Translations under genes and position numbers: made by a program
Notes under the pieces: generated by a model
The model's database searches: none
What the model was told of the DNA's origin: nothing
What the model saw: the letters and a program-made list of their open reading frames with translations, nothing else
Shown here: positions 1 through 7,205 of the stretch, in pieces
How positions within the stretch are numbered: the stretch's first letter is position 1
Layout: every line of letters begins with the position of its first letter
Origin: Oscillibacter sp. 1-3
GTDB taxonomy: Bacteria > Bacillota > Clostridia > Oscillospirales > Oscillospiraceae
Length of the DNA: 64,000 bases
Reading direction: 5' to 3'
Assembly (NCBI RefSeq): GCF_000403435.2
Contig: NZ_KE159712.1
Location: 1 to 64,000, forward strand

Positions 1-124
1 CTGAGGCGGACCTGATGGCGCTTCGCCACCTTTGGTGAGCATCCGCAGCAGCTCCGCGCAAAACCGGGAATCCCGCAGACTGACATCCAGCAGGGCCGCC
101 GTCAGCTTTTGTTTCATTTTCATA
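1..124 (-). CDS. Partial small ORF of the Tn7-like element (unknown)
   Basis: An open frame on the minus strand begins at an ATG at 124 and runs off the left edge after 41 codons. A purine-rich AGGGGG lies 4 nt upstream of the start and could serve as ribosome site. The peptide begins MKMKQKLTAALL and is otherwise unremarkable; I do not recognise it. It follows the 102-aa ORF at 240-548 in the same direction and may be cargo of the transposon. A second in-frame ATG at 118 is an alternative start. Only the N-terminus is visible, so this is weakly supported. Confidence 0.35.
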
Positions 125-239
125 GACCCCCTTTTTTCTGCTCATGAAAATGCCCCGTGCTGTATCGGGCCAGGGCACATTTTTTATTCATTGCCCCCCT
201 TTTCTCTTTTGTCTAAAATTCTCCCGGAAACAGGCCGTG

Positions 240-548
240 TCAGGCTTTCACCAAAGCTGTGTAAAGGTCCAGGCCGTCATCCTCCATCCGCTGAACGGTC
301 TTCTCCCCGAAGTCCTCCGGAGGCAGCGGCGCGTCCTTATCCAGCTCATAGCCAAGCCAGCAGCCCCGGTTGATTTCCCATGCCATCTCATCAATGGACA
401 TGAACTCGCGGCATGGCGCAAAGTCCATCAGCTCCTCCATGCGCTCCGGGCCGATGCACGCCGCCACCTCGCGCACCGGGAGCCATGCCTGCCATGCAAG
501 ATGCGCAACGCATCGCGCAACGATTTCTGCTTTCTCATACTGATTCAT
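240..548 (-). CDS. Hypothetical protein, probable transposon cargo
   Basis: A 102-aa acidic protein of unknown function. The ATG at 548 is chosen because AAAGGAG lies 9 nt upstream; a TTG at 557 is possible but has no such site. The sequence contains several Trp, Cys and Met residues and no membrane segment or known motif I can name. It lies 67 bp downstream of tniQ and reads the same way, so it is probably the next gene of the transposon operon or its first cargo gene. The 115 bp between it and the next ORF leftwards contain only a weak GC-rich inverted repeat. Confidence 0.55.
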   Translation of the reverse strand: MNQYEKAEIVARCVAHLAWQAWLPVREVAACIGPERMEELMDFAPCREFMSIDEMAWEINRGCWLGYELDKDAPLPPEDFGEKTVQRMEDDGLDLYTALVKA

Positions 549-614
549 GTTCAACAACTCCTTTCATTTACCAACACTTCTTTATCATTCTGCTATTTAT
601 CACTAAGCCTGTTT

Positions 615-1850
615 TTAGCTATCACCGCTCCCTTCTTTTTGGTTTGCATCAATATACGCCATAACACATTGACGAATGAAATGACTGTCATAGCGATATC
701 CGCTTTTTCGGAGGGCCTGTTTGAACCGTGCAAATTCCTCGTCATTCAGTGCAAAGGAAAACCGATGCCTCCCTAATTCTGCACACTCACCTCCCATCTG
801 CCGCCAGAATGGCTCTAAATGATACTTCTTCAAAAGAATGTTCAACTGTGACGGCGTTACAGAGAGTTGTTCCAATACCTGCTTTTTAGTCAGGTGCGTA
901 CCGCTGCATTGAAGGACTTTTAATTCATCTGCATAGTGGTCTGAAACCGGCCTGTCGCTGAAAACTGTTTCCGAAGAAACGCCTGCGAAAGACTGCAATA
1001 AGGCATACCGCTCTGGAGATGCTGTCCCCCATTTGCAGGCCCGATTGATAATACAGACATCCCCAAAGATATCCTCCATCACCTCCGGGCTGTAATAGTC
1101 AGCCATATCCTGATAAAGCCGTTTTGCATCCAGGATGACATTGGGGCTGTGATTTTGAATGACGCCGTAGCCCATGTTGGACAGACAAGCGGCAATGTGG
1201 TTATGATTTTCCGCAATAGCTGGTTTTAGAGGCAAAGTCTCATATTCCCATAGAATGGAGGCGACTGTCCTCTGCCAGAGAGGAATATCTTTGCATTTAT
1301 CCAAACAGAGAACCTGGGCTTCTAATGGATAAAATGTGTAACCTAAGTGGGAAGGCTGTATTTCTTCCAAAACATAGAGACTGCATTTGTGATTTGGGCA
1401 GATTTTCAAAAAAGGAATTTGATGTTCGATGTGCCAATAGGCCTCTCCATAAATGGCACGGTCCTCTTCCGCACATTGAGGGCAATACCGTGGCCGCCAC
1501 TTCGAGAGATTAGCTGAGCGCCTCAGGCTGGTGATTGTCGGAGTTTCCCCCAGGCAGGCTTTTTCGAGTAAGGCAGTCTTTTTTTCTGCCAGGAAAAATC
1601 TTGTGTAGTACGGGAACAGTGTGTTTTGAGTAATGACAGCTTCAGGAAGAAGCCAATCGGATGGCAGCTGTTCAATTACCTGTCGGATGGTACTGTTAGG
1701 AAATATAGAACTGATAGCAGCAGTAATCCGGCCTGGGAACAGTTCTCGAATTGTAGTCTGCTGTTTGATGTTCCCGGAGCGGACATGATACCGGCACAGG
1801 ACGCTGTACCACCACTCTCCTGGGTAGGGCATCGGGAAATAAGTCAGCAT
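615..1850 (-). CDS. tniQ: TniQ/TnsD-family transposition target-selection protein
   Basis: A 411-aa TniQ family protein. In Tn7-like elements these proteins recognise the target site or bridge a target-binding factor to the AAA+ ATPase TnsC. The N-terminus has the usual short YFPMPYPGEWWYSVLCRY opening, then a zinc-binding block CPxC (C123, C126) followed by a His pair and CPxH (C151, H154). The length lies between short TniQ (about 300-400 aa) and TnsD (about 500 aa). A helix-turn-helix-like segment near 325-360 (LTKKQVLEQLSVTPSQLN) would suit sequence-specific DNA binding. It starts 2 nt after the stop of the preceding ORF, so translation is probably coupled. It is the best candidate for reading the tsf target. 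Base composition is lower in GC than the chromosome to the right. Confidence 0.9.
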   Translation of the reverse strand: MLTYFPMPYPGEWWYSVLCRYHVRSGNIKQQTTIRELFPGRITAAISSIFPNSTIRQVIEQLPSDWLLPEAVITQNTLFPYYTRFFLAEKKTALLEKACLGETPTITSLRRSANLSKWRPRYCPQCAEEDRAIYGEAYWHIEHQIPFLKICPNHKCSLYVLEEIQPSHLGYTFYPLEAQVLCLDKCKDIPLWQRTVASILWEYETLPLKPAIAENHNHIAACLSNMGYGVIQNHSPNVILDAKRLYQDMADYYSPEVMEDIFGDVCIINRACKWGTASPERYALLQSFAGVSSETVFSDRPVSDHYADELKVLQCSGTHLTKKQVLEQLSVTPSQLNILLKKYHLEPFWRQMGGECAELGRHRFSFALNDEEFARFKQALRKSGYRYDSHFIRQCVMAYIDANQKEGSGDS

Positions 1851-1852
1851 CG

Positions 1853-2209
1853 TTACGTATCATCCGCCAAATAAGACATGGCATAGCCGTAAACCATCTG
1901 GAATTGCAGTACGGCCCGAGCCTTTGCCTCATCCAAGGTTCGGAAGGCTCTCACAAAGGAATCAGAGCCGGAGCGAACACGTTCAAAGAGTACATACAAC
2001 TCCACTCCCTCCAACATACAGCCCCGTTCATCCTCTTTGTACTGAAGGAGAATAGTATAATACCGGCCCCCGCTGCCATCGGGAAGCTCCAGGCAGGCCG
2101 CATAGCCCATCAAACCATTCCCCGGCATATTATTGGGATACAGCGGCTTCCACTCCATGTCCTCCGGCTTGAGGGCCTTCGCGTACTCAACCATCTTCTG
2201 AAGCTCCAT
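1853..2209 (-). CDS. Hypothetical protein between tnsC and tniQ
   Basis: A 118-aa protein that I do not recognise. It starts inside the 3' end of tnsC (overlap 23 nt), with GAGAGG 6 nt before the ATG at 2209, and stops 2 nt before the tniQ ATG, so it is wedged into the transposition operon and likely translated with it. The sequence is mildly acidic, rich in Tyr, Leu and Glu, with no membrane segment or metal site visible. The tight packing argues it serves the transposon, for example as a regulator or accessory subunit, but that is inference only. Confidence 0.7.
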   Translation of the reverse strand: MELQKMVEYAKALKPEDMEWKPLYPNNMPGNGLMGYAACLELPDGSGGRYYTILLQYKEDERGCMLEGVELYVLFERVRSGSDSFVRAFRTLDEAKARAVLQFQMVYGYAMSYLADDT

Positions 2210-3539
2210 TTTCATCCTCTCTTTCTTTTCCCAAAAGATTGAACCGTGCCAAATGCTCCAGCATATCCGCCCCGGCCTTGAACGCGGCCAGAAGGTCCTG
2301 TTCCTCCCGAACGGCAGCCTTTCGGCCCCGTTTTTTAGCGTAAAGCCGCTTCCTCTCGACGGGCTTGCAGCCCGCCTTCTTGCAGCCCGCCATGAGGCCG
2401 GCCGGGGACTTGCAGCTCTCCTCAGCAGGCTGGATAGGCTGAAAGCCTATCGGGGGAAAGTCCGAGAGATAGGTGCCGCCCGCATAGGTTTTCGGAACCT
2501 TTATTGCCAGAATGTTGATTGCCTGCTGCATTATCTTCGCATCGATACATGGCCGGCCCATCAGAAAAGCCTGGGCCTGACTCTCCTGGAATATCTTCAC
2601 GATATATGCCGGGATGCCGCCGGACCAGTCATAGAGCTTGTTGGCCAGGGCCTCCGTCAGCTCCGCCCGCTCCGGTGTCAGCTGGTACTGCCATAGCAGC
2701 TTCAGGAAATTCCGGTAAACCCCATCCGGCTTCAAGGGCAGGAGGCGGATGCCCCGGGTCCGGCGCTTCAGGTGCTCCTGGCTGGTGAACAGCTCCTCTG
2801 CCTGCGGCGTCCCTACAAAGAAAACCCCTGTGCAGGTGTCGTTGGTCAGCTCCACCAGGAACTTTATCAGCGGCTTCACCTGCTTGTTCTTTTGGGCTGT
2901 CACAACGGCGTTCTGTATCTCATCCACCAAAATCAGCCCCACATGGTGGGTCATGCAGAGGATTTTTACCTGCGCCGCAATCGCCGAAGCCGCCGCAGAA
3001 CGGAGGGCGGTCAGCTGATGCAGATAGTTTGAGCCAATGGCCCGGTCCAGCGCCGCCACCAGATTCAGAGCCAGCGTCTTCACGGAGCAATCCGAAGGGC
3101 ACTCCACTCTCAGATATAATACCTGCTTGCAGAAGAACGGCTGGCCCTCAAAGTCCGTATGCTCAATCACCTGGGGCATGGTGTCCAGGCAGCGGCGGAT
3201 AGTAGAGGTCTTTCCAATGCCGGGGACGCCTAAAACAGAGCCGGCCGCCGCTTGTGTCGCGCAGCAGGTCCCGGCATCTCCCCGGAAAAGAGCGTTTGTC
3301 TGCCGGATGCCTTCCAATACGGTTCGTGTCGTGTAGGTCGTCCGAATTGCCCGGTAAAGCTGGTCGTACAGGGTGTACATATAATCCATGGGGATAAAGA
3401 TGCTGGAGAGCAATGCCAGCCCCTCCAAAGAGGGCGCGGCTGGCAGCGGCGGCAGGCTCTGGACTGCCTGCGTCAGTTCTTGCGGCGCCAGCATTTTCGG
3501 CATGGCCGTCAGAAGGGGATTGCCCAAATCCTTATTCAC
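2187..3539 (-). CDS. tnsC: TnsC/TniB-family AAA+ ATPase, transposition regulator
   Basis: A 450-aa AAA+ ATPase of the TnsC/TniB type, which polymerises on target DNA and links the target selector (TniQ) to the transposase. Walker A is GVPGIGKT at about 104-111 and Walker B is LILVDE at about 202-207; a GTPQAEEL segment and an Arg-rich RRTRGIRLLPL follow as sensor regions. The start is a GTG at 3539 overlapping the tnsB stop (GTGA), preceded by AAAGGAGG at 8 nt. The C-terminal tail is Lys/Arg-rich. Two hairpins of the GGCT-AGCC family (2360-2374 and 2433-2451) lie inside the coding sequence and are translated, giving the duplicated AGC/K stretch and the IGFQPIQP stretch. Confidence 0.92.
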   Translation of the reverse strand: MNKDLGNPLLTAMPKMLAPQELTQAVQSLPPLPAAPSLEGLALLSSIFIPMDYMYTLYDQLYRAIRTTYTTRTVLEGIRQTNALFRGDAGTCCATQAAAGSVLGVPGIGKTSTIRRCLDTMPQVIEHTDFEGQPFFCKQVLYLRVECPSDCSVKTLALNLVAALDRAIGSNYLHQLTALRSAAASAIAAQVKILCMTHHVGLILVDEIQNAVVTAQKNKQVKPLIKFLVELTNDTCTGVFFVGTPQAEELFTSQEHLKRRTRGIRLLPLKPDGVYRNFLKLLWQYQLTPERAELTEALANKLYDWSGGIPAYIVKIFQESQAQAFLMGRPCIDAKIMQQAINILAIKVPKTYAGGTYLSDFPPIGFQPIQPAEESCKSPAGLMAGCKKAGCKPVERKRLYAKKRGRKAAVREEQDLLAAFKAGADMLEHLARFNLLGKEREDENGASEDG

Positions 3540-5284
3540 TCCTGCCGCCTCCTTTCCGCCTCTTTCACAATTTTCTGAATCCCCTGAATTGTCTGGATGC
3601 TGGCTTGAGTCTCTGCCGCCTTTGCCTGTTTCCGGGCCTGCCGCTCCTGCTCCCGGCAAATCTCCGCTTCCGCCTGGGAGAGGCCCTGGTACTGCTGCTG
3701 GTTCGGGGCCAGGGGAATCCGGGAATCACGGTCTTTACCAATGAGGAAAACCGCGCTGAGGTCCAGGGTGTCATAGGCCAGAGTGTAGGTATCTCCAACA
3801 TACAGGCCGTCCATGTTCTGCGGAACATAGGATAAAGCATGAAGCCGGAACCCCTTGCGAGTCAGTTTGACTTCCTCCCGGGGGAGAGACAGGACATGGA
3901 GTTCTTTGGAAGGGACATCCTGTACCTTCCAAACGGTGGCAGAGGTGGTGGCTGAACCGGTGGCGGAACCGGTGGCTGAAAGCCACCTCATGGCTTTCAG
4001 CCATACTTGGGCGGGTGTCATTCCGCTTTGAAGAACCCGTCCGCTGTTCAGGTAGATGACACATTGGATGACAATTTGGGTAAATTCCTCCAACGTCAGA
4101 ACCGCCTGGCTCCGGTAATCTACAGCCCACCGCTCCTGGGCATCCGGTTCGATTACCCCCTTTCCACGGAGGAGCGGCTTGTATCGCTGCTGGAGCAAAT
4201 CGAAGGCTTTTTCTACCAGGCCCTTTCCGTCTGGGCGGAACGGCGGCTGAATCAGCAGCTCCACTCCATACCGCCGGCAAAGCTCCTCCATCCGGGAACC
4301 GGTAAATTCCCGCCCTTTATCCGTGATGATTTCGCTGGGAAGCCCCTGGGAGGGCCACTGCTCCGGCTGGATTTCGATACCGTATTTCCGGCAGAAGTCC
4401 ACCTTGCCGCAGGCCGCGTTTTCCAGACAGGCCATGACCGCCCGCTCTCCGGCCTCATAACCGACATAGATTCCGGCAATCAGCTGGGTAGCGGAATCAA
4501 CCGCCATGTAAATCTGCGGCCTGCCCACGATGCTGCTCCGGTCCAGGCTGGATACCAGGTAAAGGTCTCCCTGCGTGGCGTCCATCTGGTAGCTCCCCGG
4601 GCTTTCCCGCCAGCGGGAGGCCGAACCAAACGCCGGGCGGCAATTCCGCTGATAGTGGGAGAGACCGTCACGGGCAATGATTTTCTGCGGCTGCTTGTGG
4701 TAATTATGGGCGTAGAAGTAGTGCTGGAAGCTGGACCAGGTAGGCGCATCTGGCAGCAGGATGCCCTTGGCATCCGTGTATTTTTGAACCAGCATCATTT
4801 CATATGCCGCACGGAGGGAAAGCTTTTTTGCGGAAAAGTAGAAGGTGCGAATCGCCCAGTCATAGACCTTGTTTTCAGATGGTTCCCGCCGTCTCTCCTG
4901 CATGAGTTTCCCAGTGGCGAGATAGCGGTAATAGAGCCGGAGGATTCTCCGGGAAGTGGTGCCGTTCCGCCCGGCGGTCTCCTTGGCGAGGGCTGAGCGG
5001 TATGCCTTGTCCGTGATGCAGCGTGAATCGCCTAAAAGAAGCTGAATCAGGCGCAGGCGTTTGACCTGCCCTGGACTCATGAGGCTTTCAGCCTCATGGG
5101 GGCTAAGAGCCTCATGGGGGCAAAGGGCCTCAGTGAGGCTGGAAGCCTCAAGGGGGTTAAAAGCCTCAATTTGAGCCACAAAGAAGGGCTCGGCCGGAGC
5201 TTGGCAGGATATCAGCCAGGCCCCCGCATCCTCCTGGAGCAGAACATGGAAAACCTCCCCGTTCCGCTCCACATACCGGTTCAT
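3536..5284 (-). CDS. tnsB: TnsB/TniA-family DDE transposase
   Basis: A 582-aa transposase with an rve/RNase H-like core that joins transposon 3' ends to target DNA. The DDE triad is visible: D235 in YQMDATQGD, D322 in ITDKGREF, E358 in GLVEKAFD. An N-terminal DNA-binding part (70-220) and a beta-barrel-like plus basic/Glu-Arg C-terminus (490-582, TnsC-contacting in Tn7) surround it. ATG 5284 is chosen for the AGGTGA site 4 nt upstream. Two odd low-complexity inserts are present: residues 41-66 with PHEA-like repeats and 433-450 with four SATx units. Both correspond in DNA to the hairpin repeats described separately, so they look like DNA-level insertions tolerated by the protein. Confidence 0.95.
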   Translation of the reverse strand: MNRYVERNGEVFHVLLQEDAGAWLISCQAPAEPFFVAQIEAFNPLEASSLTEALCPHEALSPHEAESLMSPGQVKRLRLIQLLLGDSRCITDKAYRSALAKETAGRNGTTSRRILRLYYRYLATGKLMQERRREPSENKVYDWAIRTFYFSAKKLSLRAAYEMMLVQKYTDAKGILLPDAPTWSSFQHYFYAHNYHKQPQKIIARDGLSHYQRNCRPAFGSASRWRESPGSYQMDATQGDLYLVSSLDRSSIVGRPQIYMAVDSATQLIAGIYVGYEAGERAVMACLENAACGKVDFCRKYGIEIQPEQWPSQGLPSEIITDKGREFTGSRMEELCRRYGVELLIQPPFRPDGKGLVEKAFDLLQQRYKPLLRGKGVIEPDAQERWAVDYRSQAVLTLEEFTQIVIQCVIYLNSGRVLQSGMTPAQVWLKAMRWLSATGSATGSATTSATVWKVQDVPSKELHVLSLPREEVKLTRKGFRLHALSYVPQNMDGLYVGDTYTLAYDTLDLSAVFLIGKDRDSRIPLAPNQQQYQGLSQAEAEICREQERQARKQAKAAETQASIQTIQGIQKIVKEAERRRQE

Positions 5285-5288
5285 GATT

Positions 5289-5780
5289 TCACCTCGCTTT
5301 TGTTGGATTGAACCCCAGCAATGGGGAAATTTCATAGTCGCTTCGGTAGTAGAAATAGTAGGGTTTTAGGCCGTCATCAATGCAAATGACTTCCCCTGGC
5401 CGCACATCCAGTCCGGGTATGATTTGTGATAGGCATTCCTCCTTAACGCTCGTGTAAAATTGCTTTGCGGTCAGCCCGGTGGGCACCTCCGTGCGTGGGC
5501 AATAGTGATTGCTTATTGGGCAAGGGTGTCTTCTGTTATCCTGACGCAAAAGAAATTCCAGCCACTCGCTTTCTTCATCCTTGAAGCCAAAGACGCGGCA
5601 AACAGCAGGGGAGAGCCGCCTGGGGCACCACTTGGGAGTCTTGAATTTGGGAGCGGAGCGTGGAAACCGCTTCGGCTTTCGTCTGGGAAATCCGGAACAG
5701 TATCTTGTGGCGTTCAGGGTATGACTTCCAACTGTTTGATAAAAGGGACATTCCTGGCAGGTAGGGTCGTAGAATTTCAT
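5289..5780 (-). CDS. Cys-rich hypothetical protein of the Tn7-like element
   Basis: A 163-aa protein with two Cys-rich parts: CQECPFYQ near the N-terminus, a basic RRKPKRF stretch followed by KWCPRRLSP and VCRVFGF, and a later HPCP/HYCP pair. It has no nuclease or transposase motif. It stops 4 nt before the tnsB ATG, and its own ATG overlaps the stop of the preceding small ORF (ATGA), so it is co-translated with the transposition genes. From memory, similar Cys-rich proteins occur on mobile elements of gut Firmicutes without known function. A zinc-binding nucleic-acid role is plausible but not shown. Confidence 0.75.
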   Translation of the reverse strand: MKFYDPTCQECPFYQTVGSHTLNATRYCSGFPRRKPKRFPRSAPKFKTPKWCPRRLSPAVCRVFGFKDEESEWLEFLLRQDNRRHPCPISNHYCPRTEVPTGLTAKQFYTSVKEECLSQIIPGLDVRPGEVICIDDGLKPYYFYYRSDYEISPLLGFNPTKAR

Positions 5781-5956
5781 GGCATTGTCTCCCTTGGGCC
5801 CAGATACTGGCAGATAATCGGCGACTCCGGCTCCCCATACGGCTGGATAGTCGCATGAGGCTGGGTAGTCATCCGAGACTGTGCTGCTGCTATTACAAAA
5901 AGAATGAGAGCGGCCAGAGCAAAGAACCCGATGATGCTAAAGGCTTTTCTTATAAT
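5777..5956 (-). CDS. Small membrane protein ORF with non-AUG start
   Basis: A 59-codon frame that opens inside the 3' end of the tnsA-like gene and ends with a TGA overlapping the ATG of the Cys-rich ORF (ATGA). It encodes a single hydrophobic segment (IIGFFALAALILFVIAAA) followed by a short polar tail. No in-frame ATG, GTG or TTG precedes the hydrophobic part. The best candidate start is ATT at 5956, with an AGGTGG motif 3 nt upstream; the first ATG (codon 29) would give only a tail. The frame is supported by its tight overlaps on both sides and its clear transmembrane pattern. The start codon is uncertain. Confidence 0.45.
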   Translation of the reverse strand: MIRKAFSIIGFFALAALILFVIAAAQSRMTTQPHATIQPYGEPESPIICQYLGPRETMP

Positions 5957-6338
5957 CCACCACCTCGACTTTCCATTCCACCGGATGGCTAAAAGCCACC
6001 CCCATCCAGTACCGCCGGGAGAGTTCTAACCGCTCGATTATCGCCTGCTTTTTCAAGTCCTCCAGCCGTACCAACTCCCGGACAGCCTGTTTTCCGTCTG
6101 TGTAGACCAGGTGAAAATCTGAAACCCAGGCCGTTTTGAAGTAGAGCGGACGGATGCCCCAGGGGTCTATCTGGTCTGTCAGCTCCAAGGGTACACAGGC
6201 TTCATAAGCGGCTACCCAAAGACGGTCCTCCAGATACCGAGCATAGGCAAGCGCCTGCTCACTATGGAGACAAATCATCTTCTGATTTTTTTGACTGAAA
6301 AAGCGATACTCGCGGGCTTTGAGATTTGCTTTCTCCAT
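5937..6338 (-). CDS. tnsA: TnsA-like transposon end endonuclease (divergent)
   Basis: A 133-aa protein resembling the TnsA N-terminal nuclease fold, which cuts the 5' strands at transposon ends beside TnsB. Supporting pattern: SEQALAYARYLE helix, YEACVPLE strand, W-x-SDFHLVY (D74 as metal ligand), DGKQAVRELVR (E88) and a following helix LKKQAIIERLELSRRY ahead of a final WKVEVVD strand, matching the order of TnsA-type restriction-fold enzymes. The lysine expected in the (E/Q)xK catalytic motif is not visible; an Arg (R91) lies nearby. Start ATG 6338 has AGAGGAGG 5 nt upstream. Its place as first gene before tnsB fits tnsA. The assignment rests on pattern and position, so other small nuclease-like proteins remain possible. 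Confidence 0.55.
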   Translation of the reverse strand: MEKANLKAREYRFFSQKNQKMICLHSEQALAYARYLEDRLWVAAYEACVPLELTDQIDPWGIRPLYFKTAWVSDFHLVYTDGKQAVRELVRLEDLKKQAIIERLELSRRYWMGVAFSHPVEWKVEVVDYKKSL

Positions 6339-6465
6339 GAATCCTCCTCTGACGGTATCGGACTGCGGGACGCCGCATTGCCCACTTTTGGGGATTTCTC
6401 TTTTGCACAAAAGGAAAAGTCCCCGCTCTGTGCCGGTTATGCCCACTGCCCGATACTGCCCGGAA

Positions 6466-6722
6466 TTAGAATTAGCTTGAGCTTTTTTGATTTACCTCGC
6501 GTTTTTTGAGTTTCATTTCCGCAGCTTTTAGAATTAGCTTGAGCTTTTTGCAGTTGGCTCGTCTAATTGCCACGGTCACATTTAGACTGCACATCCCCCC
6601 TATATACGGATTTTTGCTGGTTTTCAGTACAAATTTGCTGTTTCCCCCCCATAGAAGTGGAAGCTCGAATTAAATTGAGCTATTCCAAAAAGCTCATGTT
6701 AATTCCAATTAGTTTGAGCTAC
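6466..6722. repeat. GAATTAGCTTGAGC repeat array upstream of tnsA
   Basis: Two nearly identical 22-bp copies (TTAGAATTAGCTTGAGCTTT core) lie at 6466-6488 and 6528-6549. Diverged copies follow at 6667-6682 (GAATTAAATTGAGCTA), 6705-6722 (CCAATTAGTTTGAGCTA) and one inverted at 6687-6705. The array is AT-rich against a GC-rich background. Repeated sites next to tnsA suit TnsB-binding sites of a Tn7-type end, but the array is about 480-730 bp inside the presumed end at 7200, so operator or other protein-binding sites are also possible. Confidence 0.7.
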
Positions 6723-7200
6723 TCTGTTCTTCTCCCTTTTATTTCGCTCTCTTTCTCCCTCTTATCTTGGCCCAGCACGCGGCTTTCAGCACGCGGCTTT
6801 CAGCCGCAAGGGGCCTTCAGCGCACGACTTTCAGCCGTATAGATAAGAGAAAAATCAGAAATCACGGTTTTCGGCCGTGTAAACCGTAGTGTTTTCTCCT
6901 GGCAGGTACAGCAGCCATGGACTTCGGCTGTATTGCGGGCCAGGCAGGGTTTTCAGCAGGGAAAAAGAAGAAAAAAGTCAGAAAACCAGGCCATTTCGGC
7001 GATATATTCAAATATGGCTGCGGCTAAAAGTCACAAGAGAAAGCAAGAAAAGGCCCGGGGCAACAAGTCGTTACCTCGGACCTTTGTGGCTGCACACAGC
7101 GTTCAGCTGCAAGCCACTTGCGGCTGAACGCCGTATGCTGAAAGCCATGTGTGGTCATTTTATTTGGGACACTCTGTCCGTTTTGCGGGGGTGGGGGACA
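6723..7200. mobile_element. Noncoding right end of the Tn7-like element, next to tsf
   Basis: No gene is supported here. The stretch holds several GGCT-AGCC hairpins and a 15-bp inverted repeat with 3-nt loop at 7099-7131. It ends in GGGGGACA at 7193-7200. Read on the minus strand the end begins TGTCCCCC, and a further GGACA-gag-TGTCC dyad lies just inside. Tn7/Tn5053-type elements end in 5'-TGT. If 7200 is the end, the 5 bp AACAA at 7201-7205 would be the target duplication, directly before the tsf stop codon. Confidence 0.55.
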
Positions 7201-7205
7201 AACAA

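Larger units (their letters stand above)
2360..7148. repeat. Dispersed short hairpin family, core GGCT-nnn-AGCC
   Basis: Short near-perfect palindromes share the core GGCT, a 3-nt loop (mostly GAA/TTC) and AGCC, while the flanking stem bases differ but stay paired. Clear copies: 2360-2374 (CGGGCT/AGCCCG), 2433-2451 (GATAGGCT/AGCCTATC), 3971-3987 (GGTGGCT/AGCCACC), 3990-4004 (ATGGCT/AGCCAT), 5079-5097 (ATGAGGCT/AGCCTCAT), 5134-5150 (TGAGGCT/AGCCTCA), 5986-5998 (TGGCT/AGCCA), 6793-6807 (GCGGCT/AGCCGC). Weaker copies: 6824-6838, 6863-6879 (with G-U pairs), 7134-7148. All lie within the transposon, in both coding and noncoding DNA. Confidence 0.85.
1..7200 (-). mobile_element. Tn7-like transposon (left end beyond window)
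   Basis: Genes for a TnsA-like protein, DDE transposase, AAA+ regulator and TniQ run in one direction with overlapping reading frames, which is the core set of a Tn7-like element. The tnsA side faces the 3' end of tsf, matching the Tn7 arrangement at glmS. No Cas12k, Cascade or CRISPR repeats are visible in the part shown, so this is not an evident CRISPR-guided element. Cargo would lie left of position 1. The exact boundaries are inferred, not proven. Confidence 0.8.

Noticed and set aside
5100-5180. Repeated CCTCATGGGGGC-like units looked like a minisatellite
   Set aside because: They are better explained as overlapping copies and remnants of the GGCT-AGCC hairpins.
5289-5780. Considered as TnsA because it lies just before tnsB
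   Set aside because: It has Cys pairs and no acidic nuclease motif; the frame at 5937-6338 fits the TnsA fold pattern better.
1-7200. Considered as a CRISPR-associated transposon
   Set aside because: No cas gene and no spaced direct repeats of 25-40 bp are visible. Cargo left of position 1 cannot be judged.
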